Shown piece after piece: positions 1 through 9,523 of a stretch of 64,000 bases of DNA. This DNA comes from Pseudomonas sp. N3-W (GTDB lineage Bacteria > Pseudomonadota > Gammaproteobacteria > Pseudomonadales > Pseudomonadaceae), in the NCBI RefSeq assembly GCF_024970185.1, contig NZ_CP103965.1, forward strand, positions 2,042,001 through 2,106,000, given 5' to 3'. The position numbers and the translations under genes were made by a program. Under the pieces are notes generated by a model, which saw only the letters and a program-made list of their open reading frames with translations, had not been told where the DNA came from and searched no databases. Each line of letters begins with the position of its first letter. The stretch's first letter is position 1.

Positions 1-20
1 GTTCTCATTTTCAAGTCTTG

Positions 21-863
21 TCAGTTCGAAGCATGGCTGCGGCGTGAAACGGGCAGCAGTTTGGCAATCGGTTCGGCGCTGGCGGTCTGCTGGCCGAAAT
101 TGGCGTTGTAGGTGGCGATGATTTCGCCGGCGATGGAGATAGCGATTTCCACAGGCAACTTGCCTTTGACTTCGCCGATGCCCATCGGGCAGCGCATGCG
201 TTGCAGCAACGCGCTGTCGAAACCACGATCGCGCAGGCGATGTTCGAATTTCACCCGTTTGGTCTTCGAGCCGATCAGGCCGAAGTAGGCGAAGTCATTG
301 CGCTTGAGGATCGCGGCGGTGAGTTCGAGGTCGAGCTGGTGATTGTGGGTCATGACGATGCAGTAACTGCCGGCGGGCAGCTCATCGACTTCATCGACCG
401 GTTCTTCGGCGACGATTTTACGCACGCCGTGGGGGATCTGCTCCGGGAATTCCGCTTCCCGGGAATCGATCCAGCGGACCCGGCAGGGCAGGCTGGCCAG
501 CAACGGCACCAGCGCCCGACCGACATGGCCGGCGCCGAACACGGCGATCTGCGCCTGGACCTGGACCATCGGTTCGAACAGCAGCACGGTGGCGCCGCCG
601 CAGCATTGGCCGAGGCTGGCGCCAAGGCTGAAGCGCTCCAGATGGGTGTCCTGTTTGCCGCTGGCAAGCATCTGCCGGGCAATTTCCATGGCCTTGAATT
701 CCAGGTGCCCGCCGCCGATGGTGTCGAAGGTGCGGGCGGCGCTGACGACCATTTTCGAGCCGGCATTGCGCGGCGTCGAGCCGAGCTCTTCGATGATGGT
801 CACCAGCACACAGGGTTCACCCTGGGCTTGCAGGTCGGCGAGGGCGTCGATCCAGTTGTACAT
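21..863 (-). CDS. xdhC: Xanthine dehydrogenase accessory protein XdhC
   Basis: A 280-residue protein of the XdhC/CoxF family. Family members bind the molybdenum cofactor, promote its sulfuration and insert it into xanthine dehydrogenase; they are not part of the final enzyme. The N-terminal part holds the family segment GSTPRNAGSKM (about residues 28-38) followed by GGGHLE, and a Rossmann-type segment VFGAGHVGRALV lies near residue 108. It is the last gene of the xdhABC order, 138 bp after xdhB, and that gap carries a REP pair that could lower its expression relative to xdhAB. The ATG at 863 fits the family's usual length. What follows downstream lies outside the window. Confidence 0.93.
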   Translation of the reverse strand: MYNWIDALADLQAQGEPCVLVTIIEELGSTPRNAGSKMVVSAARTFDTIGGGHLEFKAMEIARQMLASGKQDTHLERFSLGASLGQCCGGATVLLFEPMVQVQAQIAVFGAGHVGRALVPLLASLPCRVRWIDSREAEFPEQIPHGVRKIVAEEPVDEVDELPAGSYCIVMTHNHQLDLELTAAILKRNDFAYFGLIGSKTKRVKFEHRLRDRGFDSALLQRMRCPMGIGEVKGKLPVEIAISIAGEIIATYNANFGQQTASAEPIAKLLPVSRRSHASN

Positions 864-898
864 GTTTCACCTCGACATCTGTGTTGTCTGTTCCGGCC

Positions 899-990
899 TC
901 TTCGCGGGCAAGCCCGGCTCCCACATTGGAGTTGTATGGGTCCATGAATCACCCAATAACCCTGTGGGAGCGTGGCTTGCCCGCGAAGGC
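899..990. repeat. REPIN, GTGGGAGC family, between xdhB and xdhC
   Basis: Two inverted REP units: one reads CTTCGCGGGCAAGCCCGGCT towards CCCAC (about 899-923), the other GTGGGAGCGTGGCTTGCCCG towards GCGAAGG (about 964-990). They lie inside the likely xdhABC transcript and could form a long hairpin. Confidence 0.85.
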
Positions 991-1001
991 CGCGCCTGGG
1001 T

Positions 1002-3401
1002 CTAGAGCGGAGCCAACTCCGGCTCGGCTGCCACGGCTTTCGCCACCTTCAACTGGCGCATCTGCTCACACCCCCACAACACCCGTTCCGGGGTTGCCGG
1101 TGCGTCGATGTTCGGTTGATGTTTGTAATCACCCAGACTCGCCACCGCATCCTTGATCGCACACCACGCCGCGATGCCGAGCATGAACGGCGGCTCGCCG
1201 ACCGCCTTGGAATGGAACACCGTGTCTTCCGGGTTCTTGCGGTTTTCCACCAGCTTCACCCGCAGGTCCAGCGGCATGTCCGCCACCGCCGGGATCTTGT
1301 AGCTGGCCGGGCCGTTGGTCATCAGTTTGCCCTTGTTGTTCCAGACCAGCTCTTCCATGGTCAGCCAGCCCATGCCCTGGACGAAGCCGCCCTCGACCTG
1401 GCCAATGTCGATAGCCGGGTTCAGTGAGGCGCCGACGTCGTGCAGGATGTCGGTACGCAGCATCTTGTATTCGCCGGTCAGGGTGTCGACGATCACCTCG
1501 CAGCAGGCCGCACCGAAAGCGAAGTAGTAGAACGGCCGACCACGGGCCTGGCTACGGTCGTAGAAGATTTTCGGGGTCTTGTAGAAGCCGGTGCTGGACA
1601 ACGAAACCTGATTGAAATACGCCTGCTGAATCAGCGCTTCAAAGGTCAGGATATGATCACGAACCCGCACGTGGCCGTTGTGGAATTCCACGTCTTCTTC
1701 GCTGACTTTGTAGTGCCGTGCAGCGAATTCCACCAGGCGCTTCTTGATGATTTCAGCGGCGTTCTGCGCGGCTTTGCCATTGAGGTCGGCGCCACTGGAG
1801 GCAGCGGTCGGCGAGGTGTTTGGCACCTTGTCGGTGTTGGTCGCGGTGATCTGCACGCGGTCGATTTCGACCTGGAACACCTCGGCCACCACTTGTGCGA
1901 CCTTGATGTTCAGACCCTGGCCCATTTCCGTGCCGCCATGGTTCAGGTGGATGCTGCCGTCGGTGTAGATGTGGATCAGGGCACCGGCCTGATTGAGGAA
2001 GCTGGCGGTAAAGGAAATGCCGAATTTCACCGGGGTCAGCGCCAGGCCTTTCTTCAGGATCGGGCTATTGGCGTTGTAGCGCCGGATCGTTTCGCGGCGC
2101 TCCACGTACTGGCTGCTTTCTTCCAGTTCGGCAGTCATTTCCTCGAGCATGTTGTGCTCGACGGTCTGGTAGTAGTGAGTGACGTTGCGCTCGGTCTTGC
2201 CGTAGTAGTTGGCCTTGCGCACGGCCAGCGGGTCGAGGGCCAGATGCCGGGCGATGGCGTCCATCACTTCTTCGATGGCGACCATGCCTTGTGGGCCGCC
2301 GAAGCCACGGTAAGCGGTGTTCGAGGCGGTGTTGGTCTTGCAACGGTGGCCGTTGATGGTCGCATCGCCCAGGTAGTACGAGTTGTCGGCGTGGAACATC
2401 GCCCGGTCGACAATCGACGCCGACAGGTCCGGCGAGCAGCCGCAGTTGCCGGCCAGTTCCAGGGCAATCCCGTGCAGGCGGCCGGTGCTGTCGAAACCAA
2501 CGTCGTACTCGACGTAGAACGGATGGCGCTTGCCGGTCATCAGCATGTCTTCGACACGCGGCAGGCGCATCTTGGTTGGCTGGCCGGTGAGGTGCGCAAT
2601 CACCGCGCACAGGCAGGCGGGGCTCGCGGCCTGGGTTTCCTTGCCGCCGAAACCACCGCCCATGCGGCGCATGTCGACGACGATCTTGTTCATCGACACG
2701 TCGAGCACTTCGGCCACCAGTTTCTGCACTTCGGTGGGGTTTTGCGTGGAGCAGTAGACGATCATCCCGCCATCTTCCGTCGGCATCACCGAGGAGATCT
2801 GGGTTTCGAGATAGAAGTGTTCCTGGCCGCCGATGTGCAGGGTGCCTTGAATACGGTGTTCTGCCGTGGCCAGGGCGCCAGCAGAATCGCCGCGCTGGTG
2901 AGTATGGCTGTCGAGGACGAAATGGCGTTTGCGCAAGGCTTCGACCACGTCCAGCACCGGTTCCAGATCTTCGTATTCGATGATCGCCGCCATCGCGGCT
3001 TTGCGCGCTGTTTCCAGGTCTTTGGCGGCAACCGCGAGCACCGGTTGACCGACAAATTGCACGTCATCAATCGCCAGCAGCGGATCGCCCGGCAGCAGCG
3101 GCCCGATGTCTTTCAGGCCCGGCACGTCTTCGTGGGTGATGGCGATGCGCACGCCTTCGAAGGCGTAGCACGGCTTGGTGTCGATGCTGATGATTTTTGC
3201 GTGGGCACGGTCCGACAGGCGCGCATAAACGTGCAGCTGATTCGGAAACTCCAGGCGGTCGTCGATGTATTGCGCTTCACCGGACACATGCTTGGCGGCG
3301 CTGTCGTGCCTGACGCTGCGGCCGACACCGGTGGTCAGGTCCTGGGCGAACAACTCAGCCAGTTCGGCCTGGGTCTTCTCTACGGCATGATGATTAGACA
3401 T
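1002..3401 (-). CDS. xdhB: Xanthine dehydrogenase, molybdopterin-binding large subunit
   Basis: The 799-residue catalytic subunit of a bacterial two-subunit xanthine dehydrogenase, which oxidises hypoxanthine to xanthine and urate in purine catabolism. Molybdopterin-contacting motifs are visible: GGGFGGKE at residues 248-255 and AYRGFGGPQG around 363-372. The segment GEPPFMLG near residue 735 carries the glutamate that acts as catalytic base in this family. The ATG overlaps the end of xdhA by 8 nt, so the subunits are probably translationally coupled. The whole reading frame is intact, with no sign of decay. Confidence 0.97.
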   Translation of the reverse strand: MSNHHAVEKTQAELAELFAQDLTTGVGRSVRHDSAAKHVSGEAQYIDDRLEFPNQLHVYARLSDRAHAKIISIDTKPCYAFEGVRIAITHEDVPGLKDIGPLLPGDPLLAIDDVQFVGQPVLAVAAKDLETARKAAMAAIIEYEDLEPVLDVVEALRKRHFVLDSHTHQRGDSAGALATAEHRIQGTLHIGGQEHFYLETQISSVMPTEDGGMIVYCSTQNPTEVQKLVAEVLDVSMNKIVVDMRRMGGGFGGKETQAASPACLCAVIAHLTGQPTKMRLPRVEDMLMTGKRHPFYVEYDVGFDSTGRLHGIALELAGNCGCSPDLSASIVDRAMFHADNSYYLGDATINGHRCKTNTASNTAYRGFGGPQGMVAIEEVMDAIARHLALDPLAVRKANYYGKTERNVTHYYQTVEHNMLEEMTAELEESSQYVERRETIRRYNANSPILKKGLALTPVKFGISFTASFLNQAGALIHIYTDGSIHLNHGGTEMGQGLNIKVAQVVAEVFQVEIDRVQITATNTDKVPNTSPTAASSGADLNGKAAQNAAEIIKKRLVEFAARHYKVSEEDVEFHNGHVRVRDHILTFEALIQQAYFNQVSLSSTGFYKTPKIFYDRSQARGRPFYYFAFGAACCEVIVDTLTGEYKMLRTDILHDVGASLNPAIDIGQVEGGFVQGMGWLTMEELVWNNKGKLMTNGPASYKIPAVADMPLDLRVKLVENRKNPEDTVFHSKAVGEPPFMLGIAAWCAIKDAVASLGDYKHQPNIDAPATPERVLWGCEQMRQLKVAKAVAAEPELAPL

Positions 3402-4848
3402 AAGCGGTCACCCGAGTCTCGATGTGCGGCGTTTGCAGTTCGATGAAGTATTTACGCAGCAGGTTCTGCGCGCTGAGCAGGCGATATTCCTTGCTGGCGC
3501 GGAAGTCCGAGAGCGGCGTGAAATCGTCGGCCAGGGCGGCGCAGGCGCGTTCGACGGTAGCGTTGTTCCACTGGGCGCCGAGCAACACGGCTTCGCAGCT
3601 CTTGGCGCGTTTTGGTGTGGCCGCCATGCCGCCGAAGGCCACGCGGGCGTCGGCGATCACACCGTTTTCGATGCGCAGGTTGAACGCGGCGCAGACGGCG
3701 GAAATGTCATCGTCCAGACGCTTCGACACTTTATAGGCACGGAACAGTTGTTCCGCGCTGGCACGAGGAATGATGATCTTCTCGATGAACTCGCTTTCCT
3801 GACGCGCAGTGACCCGGTAATCGATGAAATAATCTTCCAGCGCCATGGTGCGGCGGGTTTCTCCCTTGCACAGCACGATCTGCGCACCAAGGGCGATCAG
3901 CAGTGGTGGCGAATCACCGATAGGCGAGGCATTACCGATGTTGCCGCCCAGCGTGCCCTGATTGCGGATCTGTAACGAGGCGAAGCGTTGCAACAATTCG
4001 CCGAAATCCGGGTACTCGGTTTTCAAGGCGTCATAGCAGTCGGAGAGGGCAGTGGCGGCGCCGATTTCCAGGCGATCGTCGAAGTGTTCGATGCGCTTCA
4101 TCTCGGCGACGTTGCCGACGTAAATCATCACCGGCAGTGTGCGGTGAAATTGCGTGACTTCCAGCGCCAGGTCGGTACCGCCGGCCAGCAGTCGGGCTTG
4201 CGGATAAGCGTCATAGAGGTCGGCCAGATCGGCCACGGTCAGCGGCACCAGGCAACGTTTGTCGCCGCTGTTGAGTTCGCCGATGTCGGTGGGAGCGATG
4301 GCTTTCAGGCGCGCAATGGTGTCGGCCTCACGCGCATCGAACTGATCCGGTTGTTTGGCGCAGCAGGACTGCTCGGCCGCTTGCAGGATCGGGCGATAGC
4401 CGGTGCAGCGGCAGAGGTTGCCGGCCAGCGCTTCGTGTGCCTTGTGCGAGTCCGGTTGATCGCTGTTCTTTTGCAGCGCGAACAGCGACATCACGAAACC
4501 CGGCGTGCAGAAACCGCATTGCGAGCCGTGGCACTCGACCATGGCTTTCTGCACGCTGTGCAGTTCGCCTTTGTGTTTGAGGTCTTCGACGCTGATCAGT
4601 TGTTTGCCGTGCAATGACGAAACGAACGTCAGGCAAGAGTTGAGGCTGCGATAGCGAATGTGTTCGCGGCCATCGTCATCCGTTTGCAGTTCGCCGACTA
4701 CCACTGTGCAAGCGCCACAGTCACCGCTGGCGCAGCCTTCTTTGGTGCCGGGTTTGCCCACATGTTCGCGCAGGTAATTGAGCACGGTCAGGTTCGGGTC
4801 CAGGGCGTGCTCGCTACGGAGTTCCTGGTTTAGTAAAAACTGGATCAC
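3394..4848 (-). CDS. xdhA: Xanthine dehydrogenase, FeS/FAD small subunit
   Basis: A 484-residue subunit that moves electrons from the molybdenum centre to NAD. The N-terminal ferredoxin-like domain has Cys39, Cys44, Cys47 and Cys72 for one 2Fe-2S cluster. The second cluster domain has Cys111, Cys114, Cys146 and Cys148. The FAD-binding domain begins near residue 195, with LLAGGTDLALE around 220-230 and LGGNIGNASPIGDSPP near residue 310. It is the first gene of the xdhABC run and diverges from a GntR-type regulator; candidate operators lie 60-100 bp upstream. The ATG at 4848 gives the family's normal N terminus. Confidence 0.97.
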   Translation of the reverse strand: MIQFLLNQELRSEHALDPNLTVLNYLREHVGKPGTKEGCASGDCGACTVVVGELQTDDDGREHIRYRSLNSCLTFVSSLHGKQLISVEDLKHKGELHSVQKAMVECHGSQCGFCTPGFVMSLFALQKNSDQPDSHKAHEALAGNLCRCTGYRPILQAAEQSCCAKQPDQFDAREADTIARLKAIAPTDIGELNSGDKRCLVPLTVADLADLYDAYPQARLLAGGTDLALEVTQFHRTLPVMIYVGNVAEMKRIEHFDDRLEIGAATALSDCYDALKTEYPDFGELLQRFASLQIRNQGTLGGNIGNASPIGDSPPLLIALGAQIVLCKGETRRTMALEDYFIDYRVTARQESEFIEKIIIPRASAEQLFRAYKVSKRLDDDISAVCAAFNLRIENGVIADARVAFGGMAATPKRAKSCEAVLLGAQWNNATVERACAALADDFTPLSDFRASKEYRLLSAQNLLRKYFIELQTPHIETRVTAYV

Positions 4849-4906
4849 GGAAGGCCTCGCAGACTCATTATTGTTGTTAACCCACTTGAGCCGAATTTAT
4901 CAGGTC

Positions 4907-4943
4907 TGACTTTTCGGTCAATGATTTTCTGACTTAAAGGTCA
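4907..4943. promoter_or_regulatory. Paired palindromes between xdhA and gntR, candidate operator
   Basis: Two copies of CTGACTTnnnGGTCA occur with TGAC-N6-GTCA cores at 4907-4920 and 4930-4943, so equivalent positions are exactly 23 bp (about two helical turns) apart. The 265-bp gap separates xdhA from a divergent GntR regulator, and the pair sits 59-95 bp from the xdhA start. That a regulator binds here, and that it is the adjacent GntR protein, is inferred from position and symmetry. Confidence 0.5.
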
Positions 4944-5114
4944 GGAAAGTCGGTTTTGTCGATCAACAACACGCTCCATCAGTATTGACCCTCACGGGAT
5001 AGCCTGCTTTTTGCTTGAATCGTGCCAAAAACCGCTGGGTGGGCACTCCGCCATGACGTACCAATTGCGCTACACTGCGCCGCTTGTGCAGATCGAAGAG
5101 TTTGAAGGACAACC

Positions 5115-5774
5115 ATGACGTTCAAGGCGCCGGACAGCCTCGCCGAGCAAATTGCTCACCACCTCGCCGAACGTATCATTCGTGGCGAAATGAAGCCGGG
5201 AGAGCGCATCCAGGAACAGAAGGTCACGCTGGCGCTCAATGTCAGCCGCGGTTCGGTCCGTGAGGCCTTGCTGATCCTCGAGCGCCGCCATCTGGTCGCG
5301 ATCCTGCCGCGACGTGGCGCCCATGTCACCGAGCTCACCGCGCACAAGGTGCAGAGCCTGTGCACGCTGATGAGCGAGCTGTACATCTTGCTCGGCAATG
5401 CGGTGGCCAATGGCTGGGAAGTTCAGGCCGACATGGCGCCATTCGTGCAGATCCAGCAGCGCCTGAGCGCCAGTTTCGAGCGTCAGGACATTCGCACCTT
5501 CGTCGACGACAGCTTCAATGTGATGCGCGCCGCGTATCCGTTTGCCAACAATCCGTACTTGCAGGAAACCGTCGAGAATCTGCAGCCGGCCATGAGCCGT
5601 GCTTACTTTCTTGCCCTGGAACAGCGCAAGGCCGAGATGAGCGAATTCATTGAGTTGTTCGAACGCCTGCTCGCCGCCGTATTGGCCCGTGACTTGCCGC
5701 AGATCCGCGTGGTGCTGACGGCCTATGCCCGGCGCAGCTGCGATCTGGTGGTTTCTGCCCTGACGGTCGCTTAA
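5115..5774 (+). CDS. GntR-family (FCD subfamily) transcriptional regulator
   Basis: A 219-residue regulator. Residues about 5-75 form a GntR winged helix, including GEMKPGERIQEQ and SRGSVREALLILERRHLV; the all-helical remainder matches the FCD effector-binding domain, whose members often sense small carboxylic acids or metabolites. It is divergent from xdhABC, which makes control of purine catabolism its likely job, but no ligand can be read from the sequence. The gene ends 2 nt before the GTG start of smc, so the two are probably co-transcribed, an unusual partnership in terms of function. RBS-like GAAGG lies upstream of the ATG. Confidence 0.85.
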   Translation: MTFKAPDSLAEQIAHHLAERIIRGEMKPGERIQEQKVTLALNVSRGSVREALLILERRHLVAILPRRGAHVTELTAHKVQSLCTLMSELYILLGNAVANGWEVQADMAPFVQIQQRLSASFERQDIRTFVDDSFNVMRAAYPFANNPYLQETVENLQPAMSRAYFLALEQRKAEMSEFIELFERLLAAVLARDLPQIRVVLTAYARRSCDLVVSALTVA

Positions 5775-5776
5775 GC

Positions 5777-8700
5777 GTGCGGCTCAAGTGCATCAAGCTG
5801 GCGGGGTTCAAATCCTTCGTCGACCCGACCACGGTGAACTTCCCCAGTAACATGGCGGCAGTGGTCGGGCCCAATGGTTGCGGCAAGTCGAACATCATCG
5901 ACGCCGTGCGTTGGGTGATGGGCGAGAGTTCGGCCAAGAACTTGCGCGGCGAGTCGATGACCGACGTCATCTTCAACGGCTCGACCAGCCGCAAACCGGT
6001 GAGCCAGGCGAGCATCGAGCTGGTGTTCGACAACTCCGACGGTACGCTGCTCGGTGAGTACGCCGCCTATGCGGAAATTTCCATTCGCCGCAAAGTGACC
6101 CGCGACAGCCAGACCACTTATTACCTCAACGGCACCAAATGCCGGCGTCGCGACATCACCGACATCTTCCTCGGCACCGGCCTTGGCCCGCGCAGCTACT
6201 CGATTATCGAGCAGGGGATGATCTCCAAGCTGATCGAGTCCAAGCCCGAAGACCTGCGCAACTTCATTGAAGAAGCCGCCGGCATCTCCAAGTACAAGGA
6301 GCGCCGCCGCGAGACGGAAAACCGCATCCGCCGTACCCACGAGAACCTGGCGCGCCTGACCGACCTGCGTGAAGAGCTCGAACGCCAGCTCGAACGCTTG
6401 CACCGTCAGGCCGAGGCGGCCAAGAAGTATCAGGAATACAAAGGCGAAGAGCGTCAGCTCAAGGCTCAGTTGTCGGCCCTGCGCTGGCAGGAACTGAACG
6501 AGCAGGTCGGTCAGCGCGAAGCGATCATCGGCAACCAGGAAATCAGCTTCGAAGCGCTGGTCGCCGAGCAACGCAATGCGGATGCCGCCATCGAACGCCT
6601 GCGCGACGGGCACCACGATCTGTCGGAGCGCTTCAATCTGGTGCAAGGGCGCTTCTATTCGGTTGGCGGCGACATTGCCCGGGTCGAACAGAGCATCCAG
6701 CACGGACAGCAGCGATTGCGCCAACTGCAGGACGACCTGAAAGAAGCCGAGCGCGCGCGTCTGGAAACCGAGTCGCACCTGGGCCACGACCGCACCTTGC
6801 TGCTGACCCTGGGCGAAGAGTTGGACATGCTCACCCCGGAGCAAGAAGTCACCAGCGCCGCCGCCGAAGAGGCCGCCGCCGCGCTGGAAGAATCGGAAAC
6901 CACCATGCACGGCTGGCAGGAGCAGTGGGACGCGTTCAACCTCACTGCCGCCGAGCCGCGTCGCCAGTCCGAGGTGCAGCAGTCACGCATCCAGCAGTTG
7001 GAAACCAGCATGGAGCGTCTGGCTGACCGCCAGAAGCGCCTCGGCGAAGAACGCGCCTTGCTCTCGGCCGACCCGGAAGACGCGGCAATCCTGGAACTCA
7101 GCGAGCAGCTTGCCGCGAGTGAGGCCACGCTCGAAGACTTGCAAGCCAGCGAAGAGGCGCAGGTCGAACGCCTTGAACAGTTGCGTCAGGAACTGCAATT
7201 GGCGCTGCAAAATCAGCAGCAGGCGCAGGGCGATTTGCAGCGGCTCAACGGTCGTCTCGCGTCCCTTGAAGCCTTGCAGCAAGCCGCGCTTGATCCGGGC
7301 ACCGGCACCGCCGAATGGCTGCGTGAGCAACATCTGGCAGACCGCCCACGTCTGGCCGAAGGCCTGAAAGTCGAGGCGGGTTGGGAGCTGGCGGTGGAAA
7401 CCGTACTCGGCGCCGACCTGCAAGCGGTGCTGGTGGATGACTTCGGCGATTTCGATCTGGCCGGTTTCGCCCAAGGCGATTTGCGTTTGCTCAGCCCGGC
7501 CAGCGATGGCGTGCGCGTGCCAGGCAGCCTGCTCGACAAGGTCGAGGCGCAGATCGATCTGGCACCGTGGTTGGGGCAGGTCAAGCCGGTGGACAGCCTC
7601 GAACAGGCCTTGGCCTTGCGCAGTCAGCTGGCGGCGGGCGAAAGCCTGATCAGCCGCGACGGGTATTGGGTCGGTCGGCATTTTCTGCGGGTGCGGCGCG
7701 CCAGCGAAGCGGAAAGCGGCGTGCTTGCCCGTGGTCAGGAAATCCAGCAGTTGGGTCTTGAGCGCGACGAGCGCGAAGCCACGGTCGAAACCCTGGAAAC
7801 CCAGCTGCAAAATCTCAGGGCGCAGCAGCGTCAGCAGGAAAACGGTCGCGAACATCTGCGCCGTCTGCTGCAAGACGAAGCACGTCAGCAAGGTGAGCTG
7901 AAGGCTCAACTGTCTGCCGGCAAAGCCAAGGCCGAACAGTTGACGTTGCGCCGTACGCGTCTCGACGAAGAGCTGACAGAGCTTGCCGAGCAGCGGGCGC
8001 TGGAGCACGAGAACATCGGCGAGGCACGCCTGCAATTGCAGGAAGCCCTCGACAGCATGGAGCTGGACACCGAGCAGCGCGAGTTACTGCTGGCCCAGCG
8101 CGACAGCCTGCGCGAGCGCCTCGACCGGGTGCGTCAGGAAGCCCGGCAGCACAAGGATCATGCGCATCAGTTGGCGGTGCGCCTGGGCTCGCTCAAGGCG
8201 CAACATGATTCGACTCGCCAGGCGCTGGAACGGCTGGAAATGCAGTCCGAGCGCCTGACGGAAAAGCGCGAGCAGTTGAACCTCAATCTGGAGGAGGGCG
8301 AGGCGCCGCTGGAAGAGCTGCGGCTCAAGCTTGAAGAATTGCTCGACAAGCGCATGAGCGTCGACGAAGAACTCAAGACCGCGCAAATCGCCATGGAAGA
8401 CGCCGACCGCGAATTACGCGACGCCGAGAAACGCCGGACCCAGGCCGAGCAGCAGTCGCAGTTGATCCGTGGTCAGCTCGAACAGCAGCGCATGGAATGG
8501 CAGGCACTGACCGTGCGACGCAAGACCTTGCAGGATCAATTGCTCGAAGACGGCTACGATCTTCATGGGGTGCTTGCCACACTCGTGGCTGAAGCCAATG
8601 AGAAGGACGCCGAAGAGGAACTGGAGCGCATTGCTGCACGGATTCAGCGCCTGGGCGCGATCAACCTCGCGGCCATCGACGAATACACGCAACAATCGGA

Positions 8701-9265
8701 ACGTAAACGTTATCTGGATGCGCAGAACGACGATCTGGTCGAAGCGCTGGATACGCTGGAAAACGTGATTCGCAAGATCGACAAGGAAACCCGTAACCGC
8801 TTCAAAGATACCTTTGATCAGATCAATGGCGGTTTACAGGCACTTTTCCCAAAAGTTTTCGGTGGTGGCAGCGCGTATTTGGAACTGACGGGCGAAGATC
8901 TACTCGATACAGGGGTGACGATCATGGCGCGGCCGCCAGGAAAGAAGAACAGCACCATCCATTTGCTCTCTGGTGGCGAAAAAGCCCTGACTGCTCTGGC
9001 CCTGGTATTTGCCATCTTCAAGTTGAATCCGGCGCCGTTCTGCATGCTCGATGAAGTTGACGCGCCACTGGATGACGCTAACGTTGGACGTTACGCACGA
9101 CTGGTAAAGGAAATGTCGCAGACGGTGCAGTTCATCTATATCACTCACAACAAGATCGCCATGGAAATGGCCGATCAATTGATGGGTGTAACGATGCATG
9201 AACCCGGTTGTTCGCGTCTGGTAGCAGTGGATGTCGAGGAGGCGATGGCGATGGTGGATGCCTGA
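5777..9265 (+). CDS. smc: Chromosome segregation protein SMC
   Basis: A 1162-residue structural-maintenance-of-chromosomes ATPase that compacts and helps separate sister chromosomes. The Walker A motif GPNGCGKSN is at residues 31-39. Long coiled-coil arms flank a hinge at about residues 510-630. The ABC signature LSGGEKALTALAL starts near residue 1064 and is followed by the Walker B segment MLDEVDAPLDD. The start is GTG, only 2 nt after the regulator's stop, with no clear Shine-Dalgarno of its own, so translation probably depends on coupling to the upstream gene. Confidence 0.97.
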   Translation: MRLKCIKLAGFKSFVDPTTVNFPSNMAAVVGPNGCGKSNIIDAVRWVMGESSAKNLRGESMTDVIFNGSTSRKPVSQASIELVFDNSDGTLLGEYAAYAEISIRRKVTRDSQTTYYLNGTKCRRRDITDIFLGTGLGPRSYSIIEQGMISKLIESKPEDLRNFIEEAAGISKYKERRRETENRIRRTHENLARLTDLREELERQLERLHRQAEAAKKYQEYKGEERQLKAQLSALRWQELNEQVGQREAIIGNQEISFEALVAEQRNADAAIERLRDGHHDLSERFNLVQGRFYSVGGDIARVEQSIQHGQQRLRQLQDDLKEAERARLETESHLGHDRTLLLTLGEELDMLTPEQEVTSAAAEEAAAALEESETTMHGWQEQWDAFNLTAAEPRRQSEVQQSRIQQLETSMERLADRQKRLGEERALLSADPEDAAILELSEQLAASEATLEDLQASEEAQVERLEQLRQELQLALQNQQQAQGDLQRLNGRLASLEALQQAALDPGTGTAEWLREQHLADRPRLAEGLKVEAGWELAVETVLGADLQAVLVDDFGDFDLAGFAQGDLRLLSPASDGVRVPGSLLDKVEAQIDLAPWLGQVKPVDSLEQALALRSQLAAGESLISRDGYWVGRHFLRVRRASEAESGVLARGQEIQQLGLERDEREATVETLETQLQNLRAQQRQQENGREHLRRLLQDEARQQGELKAQLSAGKAKAEQLTLRRTRLDEELTELAEQRALEHENIGEARLQLQEALDSMELDTEQRELLLAQRDSLRERLDRVRQEARQHKDHAHQLAVRLGSLKAQHDSTRQALERLEMQSERLTEKREQLNLNLEEGEAPLEELRLKLEELLDKRMSVDEELKTAQIAMEDADRELRDAEKRRTQAEQQSQLIRGQLEQQRMEWQALTVRRKTLQDQLLEDGYDLHGVLATLVAEANEKDAEEELERIAARIQRLGAINLAAIDEYTQQSERKRYLDAQNDDLVEALDTLENVIRKIDKETRNRFKDTFDQINGGLQALFPKVFGGGSAYLELTGEDLLDTGVTIMARPPGKKNSTIHLLSGGEKALTALALVFAIFKLNPAPFCMLDEVDAPLDDANVGRYARLVKEMSQTVQFIYITHNKIAMEMADQLMGVTMHEPGCSRLVAVDVEEAMAMVDA

Positions 9266-9523
9266 GTCGGCAGCGACAGGACGGGTATTCAAGTGCCGTA
9301 GACTTGATTACGCTGCCTTTACTTGCTGGCCAATCGACATATTCGCGCTAGCCATTGTGACAGACGGTGTAAAGTTGCCTTTGGTCGTGCTAGTTTAATG
9401 TCAATTTTTCGTATACGTGGGCAAAACGCCTGTCAGAACATAGAGTTGGCGCCACGTTTTAAAGCGGTTTGCGAGTTGTAAACCCCTTATTTTTCAGCAT
9501 TTTTTATAGAGGCACGGGATTAC

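Noticed and set aside
1440..3446. Very long open frame (668 codons) on the strand opposite xdhB
   Set aside because: It mirrors xdhB codons in high-GC DNA; its translation is low complexity and shows no domain, whereas xdhB is clearly real.
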